In this document: in pieces, positions 54,111 to 63,469 of the stretch
How positions within the stretch are numbered: position 1 is the stretch's first letter
Layout: each line of letters begins with the position of its first letter
Position numbers and translations under genes: made by a program
The notes under the pieces: generated by a model
The model's database searches: none
Seen by the model: the letters and a program-made list of their open reading frames with translations, nothing else
What the model was told of the DNA's origin: nothing
Assembly: GCF_001975665.1 (NCBI RefSeq)
Contig: NZ_CP019419.1
Span: 2,587,501-2,651,500, forward strand
Length of the DNA: 64,000 bases
Direction: 5' to 3'
Source: Polaribacter reichenbachii
GTDB taxonomy: Bacteria > Bacteroidota > Bacteroidia > Flavobacteriales > Flavobacteriaceae

Positions 54111-54216
54111 GGGCGTTACCTAAAGGTCGGGCTTTACGCTAAATCTTTTTTTAATAAGAAACTGCTAACGCTGTTACTTATTAAAAAAAGGATATCGCTG
54201 CAATCCCTAACGCAAC
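54111..54216. repeat. Interspersed foldback repeat (intact copy)
   Basis: About 106 bp. The core TTTTTTTAATAAG (54146-54158) is perfectly inverted as CTTATTAAAAAAA (54177-54189). The ends are GGGCGTTACC (54111-54120) and CCCTAACGCAAC (54205-54216), which also pair through GCGTTA/TAACGC. A second, eroded copy lies at 14356-14431 with the same GCTTTACGCT and AAAGGAT blocks. It codes for nothing and looks like a miniature inverted-repeat element common to flavobacteria; that last point is from memory. Confidence 0.75.
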
Positions 54217-54320
54217 TTGTCTGCCATCATAAATAATAATCAGCCATTTTGACAAATATTTAATTTGGTATAATTTTAGACAACCAAATAGTAAGAACTA
54301 AAAACTAACAACTCAAAAAT

Positions 54321-55292
54321 ATGAGTTTTTTTAAAAAGATTTTTTCGAAAGAAAAAAAGGAAACACTAGACAAAGGTTTAGAGAAAACAAAAGAAAGTTT
54401 TTTTGGTAAACTATCTAAAGCAGTTGCAGGTAAATCTAAAGTAGATGATGATGTTTTAGATAATTTAGAAGAAGTTTTAGTAGCTTCTGATGTTGGTGTA
54501 AATACCACATTAAAAATTATCGAAAGAATAGAAGAACGTGTTGCCAAAGATAAATATGTAGGTACAGATGAGCTAAACAGAATTCTTAGAGAAGAAATAG
54601 CAGGTCTTTTATCAGAAACAAATATTGGTAACGAAAGCGAATTTATAATACCAGAAATACCAAAAAAGGATGGCAATAAAATGCCTTATGTTTTAATGGT
54701 AGTTGGTGTAAATGGAGTTGGTAAAACTACTACAATAGGTAAATTAGCAAGTCAATTTAAAAAACAAGGCTTAAAAGTGGTTTTAGGTGCAGCAGATACG
54801 TTTAGAGCAGCAGCCATAGATCAATTACAAGTTTGGGCAGATAGAACAGATGTGCCAATAATTCGTCAAGAAATGGGATCTGATCCTGCATCAGTAGCAT
54901 TTGATACTTTAAAATCTGCAGTAAATCAAGATGCAGATGTTGTAATTATAGATACTGCTGGTCGTTTACATAATAAGGTAAATTTAATGAACGAGTTAAC
55001 CAAAATAAAACGTGTAATGCAAAAAGTGGTAGATAATTCACCTCACGATGTTTTATTAGTTTTAGATGGTTCTACAGGTCAAAATGCATTTGAGCAAGCC
55101 AAACAATTTACAAAAGCAACAGAAGTAACCTCTTTAGCAGTAACAAAATTAGATGGTACAGCAAAAGGCGGAGTTGTAATTGGTATTTCTGATCAGTTTA
55201 AAATACCTGTAAAATACATTGGTGTAGGTGAAGGAATAGATGATTTACAAGTCTTTAATAAAGTAGAATTTGTAGATTCTTTTTTTAAGTAA
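54321..55292 (+). CDS. ftsY: Signal recognition particle receptor FtsY
   Basis: 323 residues. A basic N-terminus (SFFKKIFSKEKKETLDKGLE) replaces the long acidic domain of the enterobacterial protein. The NG domain has GVNGVGKTTTIGKLA (G1), LGAADTFRAAAIDQLQVWAD (G2/I-box), VIIDTAGRLHNK (G3), TKLDGTAKGG (G4) and IGVGEGIDDLQ. It docks SRP-ribosome complexes at the inner membrane, acting with the SRP RNA encoded at 42301. Confidence 0.95.
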   Translation: MSFFKKIFSKEKKETLDKGLEKTKESFFGKLSKAVAGKSKVDDDVLDNLEEVLVASDVGVNTTLKIIERIEERVAKDKYVGTDELNRILREEIAGLLSETNIGNESEFIIPEIPKKDGNKMPYVLMVVGVNGVGKTTTIGKLASQFKKQGLKVVLGAADTFRAAAIDQLQVWADRTDVPIIRQEMGSDPASVAFDTLKSAVNQDADVVIIDTAGRLHNKVNLMNELTKIKRVMQKVVDNSPHDVLLVLDGSTGQNAFEQAKQFTKATEVTSLAVTKLDGTAKGGVVIGISDQFKIPVKYIGVGEGIDDLQVFNKVEFVDSFFK

Positions 55293-55336
55293 AAATTAGT
55301 TGCTTAAAAATTATCAGATTTTTTTATGTTATTTAG

Positions 55337-55861
55337 TTAAGGGGTTGTTTTAACGTCTTCAAGTAATTCATTGTTCAGTTTACAATTTTCATCAGAAGAA
55401 TGTAAAACAGAAATATCTCCTGTAGATTCTAAAACAACAGCTTTTACTTTACTCATATCAACAACATTTGCTTCTCTAAGTTTTGCAATTAATTGACTTT
55501 TTTGAATTCTGGCAGATTTAAGGTTTTCGTATAAAATTTCGCTACCATCCATTAATAATAAAGGTTTGTTAGAGATTAGTGCATCTAATTTTGGGAAAAT
55601 TCTTTGTAAAAAAGAGAATATAAAAGTTAAGCTTAGTAAACTCGCAATTGCTACAGAACCGTGAACAACACTTGTACTAGATGTTAGAATAGAAGAAAGA
55701 ATACTACCAATGGCAATTGTAAAAGCAAAATCGTAAGCTGTAAATTTCGCAAAACTTCTAAGACCAATAATTCTCGTCAATAAAATAATAACAAAGAAAA
55801 TAAGTACACTTCCTATTATTGTTTCCCAAAGAGGGTCTTTAATATCATAAATCCATTCCAT
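55337..55861 (-). CDS. DUF421 (YetF-like) membrane protein
   Basis: 174 residues. Three N-terminal helices (about 13-31, 43-60 and 64-85), including LRSFAKFTAYDFAFTIAIGS, then a soluble domain with LLMDGSEILYENLKSARIQK and SQLIAKLREANVVDMSKVKA, the DUF421 signature. Function is unclear; family members are linked to spore or stress functions in other phyla. It is transcribed alone, convergent to ftsY. Confidence 0.88.
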   Translation of the reverse strand: MEWIYDIKDPLWETIIGSVLIFFVIILLTRIIGLRSFAKFTAYDFAFTIAIGSILSSILTSSTSVVHGSVAIASLLSLTFIFSFLQRIFPKLDALISNKPLLLMDGSEILYENLKSARIQKSQLIAKLREANVVDMSKVKAVVLESTGDISVLHSSDENCKLNNELLEDVKTTP

Positions 55862-56038
55862 ATTTTTATTTTTTTTGTATTTAATAATGTGTCTTAAAGA
55901 TACAATCTTTTTAAATGTATAAAAAGCATAAATCCATTTAAACGTTCAATTAAAAAAGTAATTATTTAGAACTTATCACCTTATTAAATTTAGATAGAGT
56001 AACTCTTCAAATCCCAGTAGGTAGAAAAAATTAAATAT

Positions 56039-56046
56039 TATATTTG
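56039..56046 (+). promoter_or_regulatory. Amidase gene -7 promoter box
   Basis: TATATTTG fits TAnnTTTG and contains the TTG at 56044, which therefore cannot be the start codon. The ATG at 56065 follows after 18 bases. Confidence 0.55.
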
Positions 56047-56064
56047 AGTATCAAATCAAATACA

Positions 56065-57705
56065 ATGAAAAACTTTTCTATTTTAATGGTTTTTATGCTC
56101 CTTATTTATGCGTGTAAAGAAAAACAACCAGATGTAATTTTTGCAAAATATGATGAAACTGATGCATTAATCTCACAACAAAATCATAAACGTAAAAGAA
56201 TGCAGTTTAAACTTTTTCAATCTAAAGTTTTAGATATGAATGATGTATTTAAACCTTTTCAAGAAGATTTAGCGTATTTTTCTGAAGAAGATTATCAATC
56301 TTTAAAACCTTTAATTTTAGAACAAGATATTCCAACACTTCAAAAAAGCATAAAAGAAGGTAAATTGAGTTACGAAAAATTGACACTTTTTTATTTGTAC
56401 AGAATAAGAAAATTTGAAAGTGATTCTACAAAATCTTTAAATTCAATTATCGCTCTAAATCCGAATGTAATAGAAGAAGCAAGAAAAAAAGATAAAGCGA
56501 AAAAACGTATTTCTGATTTTTCTATTTACGGAATGCCAATTTTATTAAAAGACAATATCAATACTAAAGAGATGCCAACTACAGCTGGGGCAATTGCTTT
56601 ACAAAGAAATTATACCAAAAACGATGCTTTTATAGTAGAGAAACTCAAAGAAAAAGGTGCTTTAATTTTAGGAAAAGTAAACCTAAGTGAATGGGCTTAT
56701 TACTTTTGTTCAGGTTGTCCTTTAGGATACTCAGCAATTGGTGGTCAAACTTTAAATCCTTATGGAAGAGGAAATTTTGAAACAGGAGGAAGTTCTTCTG
56801 GAAGTGGAGTAGCAGTTGCAACAAATTTTGCTGTGGCTGCAGTAGGTACAGAAACATCTGGGTCTATCACTTCTCCATCAAGTTTAAATTCTGTTGTAGG
56901 CTTAAAACCAACTATTGGTGTTTTAAGTAGAACAGGTATTGTACCAATTTCATCAACTTTAGATACTCCTGGCCCAATGACAAAATCTGTAATAGATAAT
57001 GCTATTTTTCTGGAGGCAATGTTGGGTTATGATAAAAATGATACTGCATCAAAAGAAATAAAAGAATCATCGTTTAAAAATGAATTTAAAAGTGATTTTA
57101 AAGGTGTAAAATTGGGGGTTTTAAAAACACTTTTATCAGATTCAATTTATGCTTTAAATATAGAAAAATTAAGAAAGGCAGGAGCCGAAATTGTAGAAAT
57201 AACACCTCCAGAAATTTCTTTTAACGGTTTTAGAACGTTATTAAATATTGATATGAAACACGATTTACCTAAATATTTGTCAGAACAAGCTGACAAATCT
57301 ATTTTTGTAAAAAATGTGAACAGTGTAGTTGCGTTTAATAAAAAGGATTCTTTGCTAAGAGCTCCTTATGGGCAACAATTGTTTGATGGTATAGTAAATG
57401 ATTCGACTACTTTAAAAGAGCTAGAAGTTATAAAAAATAATTTAAAACTAGAAGGAGAAAAATATTTACAAGCTTTAAAACAAAATAATTTAGATGCTAT
57501 TTTATCTATCAATAATTATCATTCTGGTATTGCAGCTGTTGCTTTACATCCTACATTAACAGTGCCAATGGGTTACAAAGCATCTGGAGAGCCAATAAGT
57601 TTAACATTTGTAGGCAAACCTTTTTCCGAAAGAAAGTTATTAGAAATTGGTTATGCTTTCGAAGCGTTAACAAAAGCAAGAAAGATACCAGAAAACTATC
57701 AATAG
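56065..57705 (+). CDS. Amidase-signature lipoprotein
   Basis: 546 residues from ATG 56065. Signal peptide KNFSILMVFMLLIYAC with a lipobox-like IYAC. The amidase domain has the Ser-cisSer-Lys triad: Lys in MPILLKDNINTKEMPTTAGA, the cis-Ser in TETSGSITSPSS and the nucleophile in GGSSSGSGVAVA. It probably hydrolyses amides at the cell envelope; the substrate is unknown. A start at 56044 is rejected because it lies in the -7 box. Confidence 0.9.
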   Translation: MKNFSILMVFMLLIYACKEKQPDVIFAKYDETDALISQQNHKRKRMQFKLFQSKVLDMNDVFKPFQEDLAYFSEEDYQSLKPLILEQDIPTLQKSIKEGKLSYEKLTLFYLYRIRKFESDSTKSLNSIIALNPNVIEEARKKDKAKKRISDFSIYGMPILLKDNINTKEMPTTAGAIALQRNYTKNDAFIVEKLKEKGALILGKVNLSEWAYYFCSGCPLGYSAIGGQTLNPYGRGNFETGGSSSGSGVAVATNFAVAAVGTETSGSITSPSSLNSVVGLKPTIGVLSRTGIVPISSTLDTPGPMTKSVIDNAIFLEAMLGYDKNDTASKEIKESSFKNEFKSDFKGVKLGVLKTLLSDSIYALNIEKLRKAGAEIVEITPPEISFNGFRTLLNIDMKHDLPKYLSEQADKSIFVKNVNSVVAFNKKDSLLRAPYGQQLFDGIVNDSTTLKELEVIKNNLKLEGEKYLQALKQNNLDAILSINNYHSGIAAVALHPTLTVPMGYKASGEPISLTFVGKPFSERKLLEIGYAFEALTKARKIPENYQ

Positions 57706-57732
57706 AAAGATTACCAATCATTTAAAAAGTAC

Positions 57733-57740
57733 TATTTTTG
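57733..57740 (+). promoter_or_regulatory. rimO -7 promoter box
   Basis: TATTTTTG fits TAnnTTTG, 24 bases before the rimO ATG. Confidence 0.5.
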
Positions 57741-57764
57741 CCCTCGCTTTAATAAATTAATGAT

Positions 57765-59117
57765 ATGCGTACAAAATCCATCAAACAAAATAAGATAAAC
57801 GTTGTTACTTTAGGTTGCTCTAAAAACATTTACGACAGTGAGGTTTTAATGGGACAGTTAAAAGCCAATGGTAAAAACGTGGTACACGAAGATGAAAACG
57901 ATGATGGAAATATTGTGGTTATTAATACTTGCGGATTTATAGGAAAAGCTAAAGAAGAATCTATTGATACTATTTTGCACTATGCACAAAGAAAAGAAGC
58001 TGGTGAAATTGATAAAGTTTTTGTGTCTGGATGTTTAAGCGAGCGTTATAAACCAGATTTAGAAAAAGAAATTACGAATGTAGATCAGTATTTTGGTACA
58101 CACGATTTACCAAATTTACTACAAGCTTTAGAAGCAGATTATAAGCACGAATTAATAGGAGAACGTTTAACAACAACTCCAAAACATTATGCTTATTTAA
58201 AAATTGCAGAAGGTTGTGATAGACCTTGTTCATTTTGTGCAATTCCTTTGATGCGTGGTAAACATAGATCTACGCCTATAGAAGATATTGTTATAGAAGC
58301 AACAAAATTAGCAGAAAAAGGAATTAAAGAAATTATGCTAATTGCGCAAGATTTAACTTATTATGGATTAGATATTTACAAAAAAAGAGCTCTAGCACAA
58401 TTATTAGAAGCACTTACAAAAGTAGAGGGAATAGAATGGATTAGAATGCATTATGCTTTCCCTACAGGTTTTCCTATGGATGTTTTAGAGGTGATGAAAC
58501 GTGAGCCAAAAGTGTGTAATTATTTAGATATTCCTTTACAACACATTAATTCTGAGTTGTTAAAATCGATGAAAAGAGGAACAACGCACGAAAAAACTAC
58601 GGCTTTAATTCATAAATTTAGAGAAGTTGTACCAGAAATGGCAATAAGAACTACTTTAATTGTTGGTTATCCAGGAGAAACAGAAGAAATGTTTAAAGAA
58701 TTAAAAGATTGGGTAGAAGAAATGCGTTTTGAAAGATTAGGTGCTTTTGAATATTCGCATGAAGAAAATACGGGTGCTTATGTTTTAGAAGATGATGTAC
58801 CTGCTGATGTGAAGTTTAAAAGAGTTAACGAAATAATGGAAGTTCAGTCTCAGATTTCTTGGGAACTGAATCAACAAAAAATAGGTAAAACTTTTCGTTG
58901 TTTGTTTGATAGAAAAGATGGTGAGTATTTCTACGGACGTACAGAATTCGATTCGCCAGATGTAGATAATGATGTTTTAGTTGATGCTAGAGAACATTAT
59001 ATTAAAATCGGTGAATTTATCGATATAGAAATTCATGAAGCAGGAGATTACGATTTATATGGAACGCCTGTTAAGAAATTAGAAAAACCTACTTCTTTAA
59101 ATCAGAAAAGAAAGTAA
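57765..59117 (+). CDS. rimO: Ribosomal protein S12 methylthiotransferase
   Basis: Radical-SAM enzyme that adds a methylthio group to an aspartate of ribosomal protein S12. 450 residues. N-terminal UPF0004 domain with cluster cysteines in VTLGCSKN, INTCGFIG and VSGCLSE; radical-SAM motif CDRPCSFC; C-terminal TRAM domain. Normal length. A bidirectional terminator separates it from the M14 peptidase gene. Confidence 0.95.
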   Translation: MRTKSIKQNKINVVTLGCSKNIYDSEVLMGQLKANGKNVVHEDENDDGNIVVINTCGFIGKAKEESIDTILHYAQRKEAGEIDKVFVSGCLSERYKPDLEKEITNVDQYFGTHDLPNLLQALEADYKHELIGERLTTTPKHYAYLKIAEGCDRPCSFCAIPLMRGKHRSTPIEDIVIEATKLAEKGIKEIMLIAQDLTYYGLDIYKKRALAQLLEALTKVEGIEWIRMHYAFPTGFPMDVLEVMKREPKVCNYLDIPLQHINSELLKSMKRGTTHEKTTALIHKFREVVPEMAIRTTLIVGYPGETEEMFKELKDWVEEMRFERLGAFEYSHEENTGAYVLEDDVPADVKFKRVNEIMEVQSQISWELNQQKIGKTFRCLFDRKDGEYFYGRTEFDSPDVDNDVLVDAREHYIKIGEFIDIEIHEAGDYDLYGTPVKKLEKPTSLNQKRK

Positions 59118-59131
59118 GAAATTTATACAAT

Positions 59132-59178
59132 CAAAAAAAAATACCTCAGTAATATAAAATTGCTGAGGTATTTTTTTT
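59132..59178. terminator. Bidirectional terminator between rimO and the M14 peptidase gene
   Basis: ATACCTCAG (59141-59149) pairs with CTGAGGTAT (59163-59171) with a 13-base loop, flanked by a run of A on the left and T on the right, so it works in both directions. Confidence 0.9.
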
Positions 59179-59191
59179 GTCTTTTAATTTA

Positions 59192-61675
59192 TTAAAAATG
59201 ACTCGAATTTCTCAAGAAAATAGCATTCGCAAAAAATAGTTTACCATTTTCCCAAAATGCTCTAAATAAAGGGTTATCAACCATATAAATAATACTTCCT
59301 CTACCCATTTCATCTTCACCAAAAAGTAAAGATTCAGGTACATTTTGTAAAGCTTTTACACCAGCAAAACCAGCAACGTTTTTAGCATCTTTAGTAAAGT
59401 AAGCTACATTACCACCATTTTTTAAGTATTCGTAACTTCTGCTACTAGATTTTAAAGAAAAATAACTATCAGGATAACCAAAAGCTAAAGGATGAGTATT
59501 ATCTACTTTACTATTAAAAATAGCACCAATAATAATGTTGTTTGTTCTTTCTCTTTCTAAGTCTTCGTAAGGAGTAAGATCAGCTTCATCCGATTTTTCT
59601 TTATCATCGCTCTTTTTTTCTTTCAAAGAAAATCCTTCTTTATCAGCAAAACTTCTTAATGCATTTTTAAGAGCAATTAATGTTCCTCCAGATCTAACCC
59701 AACCTTTTAATTTATCTAAAGTGCTTTTGTTTAAAACACTGTTGTAATATCCGTCAGGTAAAATAATTACATCATAATTAGAAAAATCTACTCTATTAAA
59801 ATAATCAGTATCTAAAATAGAAACTGGGTATTTTAATTCAGTTTCAAAGAAATGCCAAATTTGTCCAAAAGAAAGAGAAGACGTTCCAGAACCAGAAAGT
59901 AATGCAACTCTTTGTTTAAAAATTGGTTTTACACTACCAGAACCAAAATCTTTACCAGAATCTACAAATCCTGTAGAAACAGGTGTAATTTTTCTACCCA
60001 ATTTATTAGCAATATCAACTAGGTTTGTATCAAATTTTTGATTTTTTACATTATCGTGTCTTAAAATAATTAAAGAACCTTTGTCATAATTATTACCTTC
60101 TAAAGAAAAAGCTTGTTCAGAAAAACGAACTTTAATATCTGTGTTTAATAATTGTGCTAAAAATGTAGCATCATCTAAACTATTCCATTTAGAAATGTAA
60201 GCGTAAGAAGAAGTATTTACCGAGTTTAAAACGCTGTTGTTCATTTCTTTTTTTGATGAACTTATTTTACTTTCAGAAGCAACTGCACTAAAGCCATGAG
60301 CATAAGGTAAAGCCCAAGCAGTACTATCGTAAGTTAAAGAATCTAGAATTTTAGTTTGCGGTTCAAACAAAACTTTAACCATTTTTCCTTTTGGTTGGTT
60401 TGTATGAATTACCAAATCATTAGCAGAAACATTTATACTTTCTTCTTTTAAAGAACTATAATTAAAACCTTTTACTTTACCAGATTTTGCAAATTCATAA
60501 GCAATTTCATGTTTGTTTAGTAAATTAATTAAACGTTGTGTTTTATCAGAATTTTCATTCTTTAAAACATAACTTTTATATTTAAAATCTTTATTTTCAA
60601 AAAATTTTTTGAATTCAGTATTTAATTTTTCAGCATTTTTAGATGATATTTCTACAGTAGATAAACCAGTTGTCATATGATGTTGTGCTCTATCTATTAA
60701 AGTTAATTCAATACCTTCATCATTATCTATACCTAAACCAGCTCTTCCATGCCCTGCTTGTTCGTATGTCATACCAATAGCTCCCATAAAAGTTGGATAA
60801 GTATCACCATAACTTGGGTATAATAAATCGAAAGATTCTTTGGTAAAATACATCCAATTGTTTTTATCGAAATAAGAGGCGTGGTTTTTACCAATTTGTG
60901 TTTGAAAATCTCGTTGCCAATTGGTAATATCTTCGTGAAAAGGTTCTGCAGCAGGTGCAAAATAATAAGGACTATTTATACCTTGTTCATGGAAATCTAC
61001 GTGAACGTGAGGCAACCATTTATTGTAAACTTTTAAACGTTGCTGAGTTTCTACTTGTGTAGCCCAAGCCCAATCTCTATTTAAATCGAATAAATAATGA
61101 TTTGGTCTTCCTCCAGGCCAAGGTTCATGATGCTCTCTAGAATCTTGTGAGCTATTATAAGGTGTATTTTGAACTTGATTGTACCAGTTTACATATCGAT
61201 CTCTTCCATCAGGATTTATACAAGGGTCTATAATAACCACTGTGTTTTCTAACCAAGATTTTTTAGTAGTAACTAATTCGTAAAGAGTTAACATAGAAGC
61301 TTCTGTGCTAGAGGCTTCATTTCCATGAACGTTATAACTTAACCAAACAATGGCTTTTTTGTTATCTGTTGTACCCGTTAAAATACCTGTTTGAGAAAGG
61401 TTTGCTTTTCTAATTGTTTCTAAATTATCTATATTTTCTTGAGATGAAATATAAGTAACATATAAAGGTCTGTGTTCGTTGGTTTCTCCATATTTTTCTA
61501 GTTGAACATTTTTTAAGGTGTTACTCACATATTTAAAATATTCAACAACTTTGTGATGTCTTGTAAAACGTGAGCCAATTTCATAACCTAAATACTCTTG
61601 TGGAGATTGAATTTCTTGAGAAAAAAGGGAACAAAATGAGAAAATGGAAATAATGAGAAGTGCTTTAATTTTCAT
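59192..61675 (-). CDS. M14 family zinc carboxypeptidase, secreted
   Basis: 827 residues from ATG 61675, where a signal peptide (KIKALLIISIFSFCSLFSQ) begins. The zinc site is HxxE in YNVHGNEASSTE plus a histidine in HVHVDFHEQG, with the peptidase fold up to about residue 350. The rest includes a GATase-like ThuA/DJ-1-type region (IILPDGYYNSVLNKS). It is a large Bacteroidota-type M14 protein that probably degrades peptides outside the cytoplasm. A start 8 codons upstream is less likely. Confidence 0.88.
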   Translation of the reverse strand: MKIKALLIISIFSFCSLFSQEIQSPQEYLGYEIGSRFTRHHKVVEYFKYVSNTLKNVQLEKYGETNEHRPLYVTYISSQENIDNLETIRKANLSQTGILTGTTDNKKAIVWLSYNVHGNEASSTEASMLTLYELVTTKKSWLENTVVIIDPCINPDGRDRYVNWYNQVQNTPYNSSQDSREHHEPWPGGRPNHYLFDLNRDWAWATQVETQQRLKVYNKWLPHVHVDFHEQGINSPYYFAPAAEPFHEDITNWQRDFQTQIGKNHASYFDKNNWMYFTKESFDLLYPSYGDTYPTFMGAIGMTYEQAGHGRAGLGIDNDEGIELTLIDRAQHHMTTGLSTVEISSKNAEKLNTEFKKFFENKDFKYKSYVLKNENSDKTQRLINLLNKHEIAYEFAKSGKVKGFNYSSLKEESINVSANDLVIHTNQPKGKMVKVLFEPQTKILDSLTYDSTAWALPYAHGFSAVASESKISSSKKEMNNSVLNSVNTSSYAYISKWNSLDDATFLAQLLNTDIKVRFSEQAFSLEGNNYDKGSLIILRHDNVKNQKFDTNLVDIANKLGRKITPVSTGFVDSGKDFGSGSVKPIFKQRVALLSGSGTSSLSFGQIWHFFETELKYPVSILDTDYFNRVDFSNYDVIILPDGYYNSVLNKSTLDKLKGWVRSGGTLIALKNALRSFADKEGFSLKEKKSDDKEKSDEADLTPYEDLERERTNNIIIGAIFNSKVDNTHPLAFGYPDSYFSLKSSSRSYEYLKNGGNVAYFTKDAKNVAGFAGVKALQNVPESLLFGEDEMGRGSIIYMVDNPLFRAFWENGKLFFANAIFLRNSSHF

Positions 61676-61876
61676 TGATAAGAATTTGAATTTTATCAAA
61701 AGTAAGGAATAAAACCCACTATTTAAAGTGGTTTTCTTTTAGACACGTTAAAAATTTGTTAGTATGATTTTCTAAGCTTTACAGAATTTAAAATAGTTGT
61801 ATTTTTATCGAAATTTAGTAAATTTTATGAATTCTACGTCAGATACTGATTGTTGTTTAAAACGTGTACTTTAATT

Positions 61877-63469
61877 ATGAAAGTAACACAAATTCCTTTT
61901 AAAAAAACAGGTTTTTTCTCTAAAACAATGCTAGATTATTTAGAGCAAAAAGACACCATAAATCCATTTTATAACAATTTTCCAGATATAAATGGTTTTC
62001 AAAAGCAAATAGAAGAAAAGCAAAACTCTTTTGCTTTAAAAACAAGATTGGTTTTGGCTGATGCTTTAAAAAAGCAATATAGTTTTTTTGATATATCAGA
62101 AAAAACAGCAGCTAATATTGAGTTGTTAAAGCAAGAAAATACATTTACAATAACTACAGGTCATCAATTAAACCTATTTACAGGGCCTCTTTATTTTTTA
62201 TATAAAATAATTTCTACGATTAATTTATCAGAAGAATTAATAGAGAAATTTCCAGATCAGAATTTTGTTCCAATTTATTGGATGGCAACAGAAGATCATG
62301 ATTTTGATGAAATCAATTACTTTAATTTTGATGGTAAAAAAGTAACTTGGAACAGCAATGATGGTGGAGCAGTAGGTCGTTTTTCTACAGAAGGATTGGA
62401 TGAGGTTTTCGAAGTTTTTTCTGAACATTTAGGGAATTCTAAGAATGCAGCCTACTTAAAAAAACTTTTTTCAGAAGGATATATTAAACATCATAATTTA
62501 GCAGATGCCACTCGTTTTATTGCCAATGAATTGTTTAAAGATTATGGTTTGGTAATTGTTGAAGGTGATGATAAAAGCTTAAAACAACTTTTTACACCAT
62601 TTGTAAAAGATGAATTGGAAAATGAAACTTCTTTTCATGTTGTTTCTAAAACGATTGCTGAATTAGAGAAAAACTATAAAATTCAAGTTAATCCAAGAGA
62701 AATTAATCTTTTTTATTTGGGTGATGATTTTAGAGAACGCATCATTTTTGAAGATAATTGTTACAAAGTAAATAATACAGAGATTCGTTTTTCTAAGGAT
62801 GAAATTCTGACTGAAGTTGATCATAATCCTTTGGCATTTTCACCAAACGTAATTATGAGACCTTTGTACCAAGAAGTAATTTTGCCAAATCTTTGTTATA
62901 TTGGTGGAGGAGGAGAAATGGCTTATTGGTTGGAGTTACAAGATTATTTTAATAAAGTAAATGTTACTTTTCCTATTTTGTTATTGCGTAATTCTGTGCA
63001 AGTTATATCAGAAAAACAAGCAAAAAAATTATCGAAGTTACAGATTTCTTTAGAAGAAATATTTTTAAATCAGTTTGATTTAATTAGTAAAAAAGTAATC
63101 GAAAACACAGCCATTGAAACTGATTTTTCTGATAAAATTCAATTTTTAAAAATTCAATTTTTAGAATTAAAAGAAGTTGCTGTAAAAACGGATGTTTCTT
63201 TTTTAAATGCTGTAAATGCACAAGAAAGAAAACAAATTATGGGTTTAGAAAATTTAGAGAAACGTTTGTTAAAAGCAGAAAAAAAGAGACAAAAAGATTT
63301 AGTAGATCGAATTACTTTATTGCAAAATGAGATTTTACCAAATCAATCTTTAGAAGAGCGACATCGTAATTTTTCTGAGTATTATTTAGAGTACGGATCT
63401 GCTTTTATAACTGCTTTAAAACAAACATTAAAACCTTTAGCACTAGAATTTACAATACTAGAATTATAA
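61877..63469 (+). CDS. bshC: Bacillithiol biosynthesis cysteine-adding enzyme BshC
   Basis: Adds cysteine to glucosaminyl-malate in the last step of bacillithiol synthesis. 530 residues from ATG 61877, the family length. KVTQIPFKKTGFFSKTMLDY at the start, TTGHQLNLFTGPLYFLYKI, YWMATEDHDFDEINYF and SPNVIMRPLYQEVILPNLCY, then IGGGGEMAYWLELQ are BshC hallmarks; a coiled coil follows near the C-terminus. Its stop overlaps the rlmF start by one base (TAATG). Confidence 0.93.
   Translation: MKVTQIPFKKTGFFSKTMLDYLEQKDTINPFYNNFPDINGFQKQIEEKQNSFALKTRLVLADALKKQYSFFDISEKTAANIELLKQENTFTITTGHQLNLFTGPLYFLYKIISTINLSEELIEKFPDQNFVPIYWMATEDHDFDEINYFNFDGKKVTWNSNDGGAVGRFSTEGLDEVFEVFSEHLGNSKNAAYLKKLFSEGYIKHHNLADATRFIANELFKDYGLVIVEGDDKSLKQLFTPFVKDELENETSFHVVSKTIAELEKNYKIQVNPREINLFYLGDDFRERIIFEDNCYKVNNTEIRFSKDEILTEVDHNPLAFSPNVIMRPLYQEVILPNLCYIGGGGEMAYWLELQDYFNKVNVTFPILLLRNSVQVISEKQAKKLSKLQISLEEIFLNQFDLISKKVIENTAIETDFSDKIQFLKIQFLELKEVAVKTDVSFLNAVNAQERKQIMGLENLEKRLLKAEKKRQKDLVDRITLLQNEILPNQSLEERHRNFSEYYLEYGSAFITALKQTLKPLALEFTILEL

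Larger units (their letters stand above)
54015..54320. other. 306-bp gene-free stretch between DUF4295 and ftsY
   Basis: It holds the rpmB-operon terminator (54036-54068) and a foldback interspersed repeat (54111-54216), both listed separately. The remaining 100 bases before ftsY are AT-rich. GGTATAATTTTAG near 54270 resembles a -7 box but is not exact. No coding frame of interest. Confidence 0.8.

Noticed and set aside
54305..54676. Minus-strand open frame of 123 codons over ftsY
   Set aside because: Ser/Leu-rich antisense shadow of ftsY; no start region or family resemblance.
56044..56064. Seven-residue extension of the amidase
   Set aside because: The TTG lies in the -7 box TATATTTG, and the signal peptide starts at the ATG at 56065.
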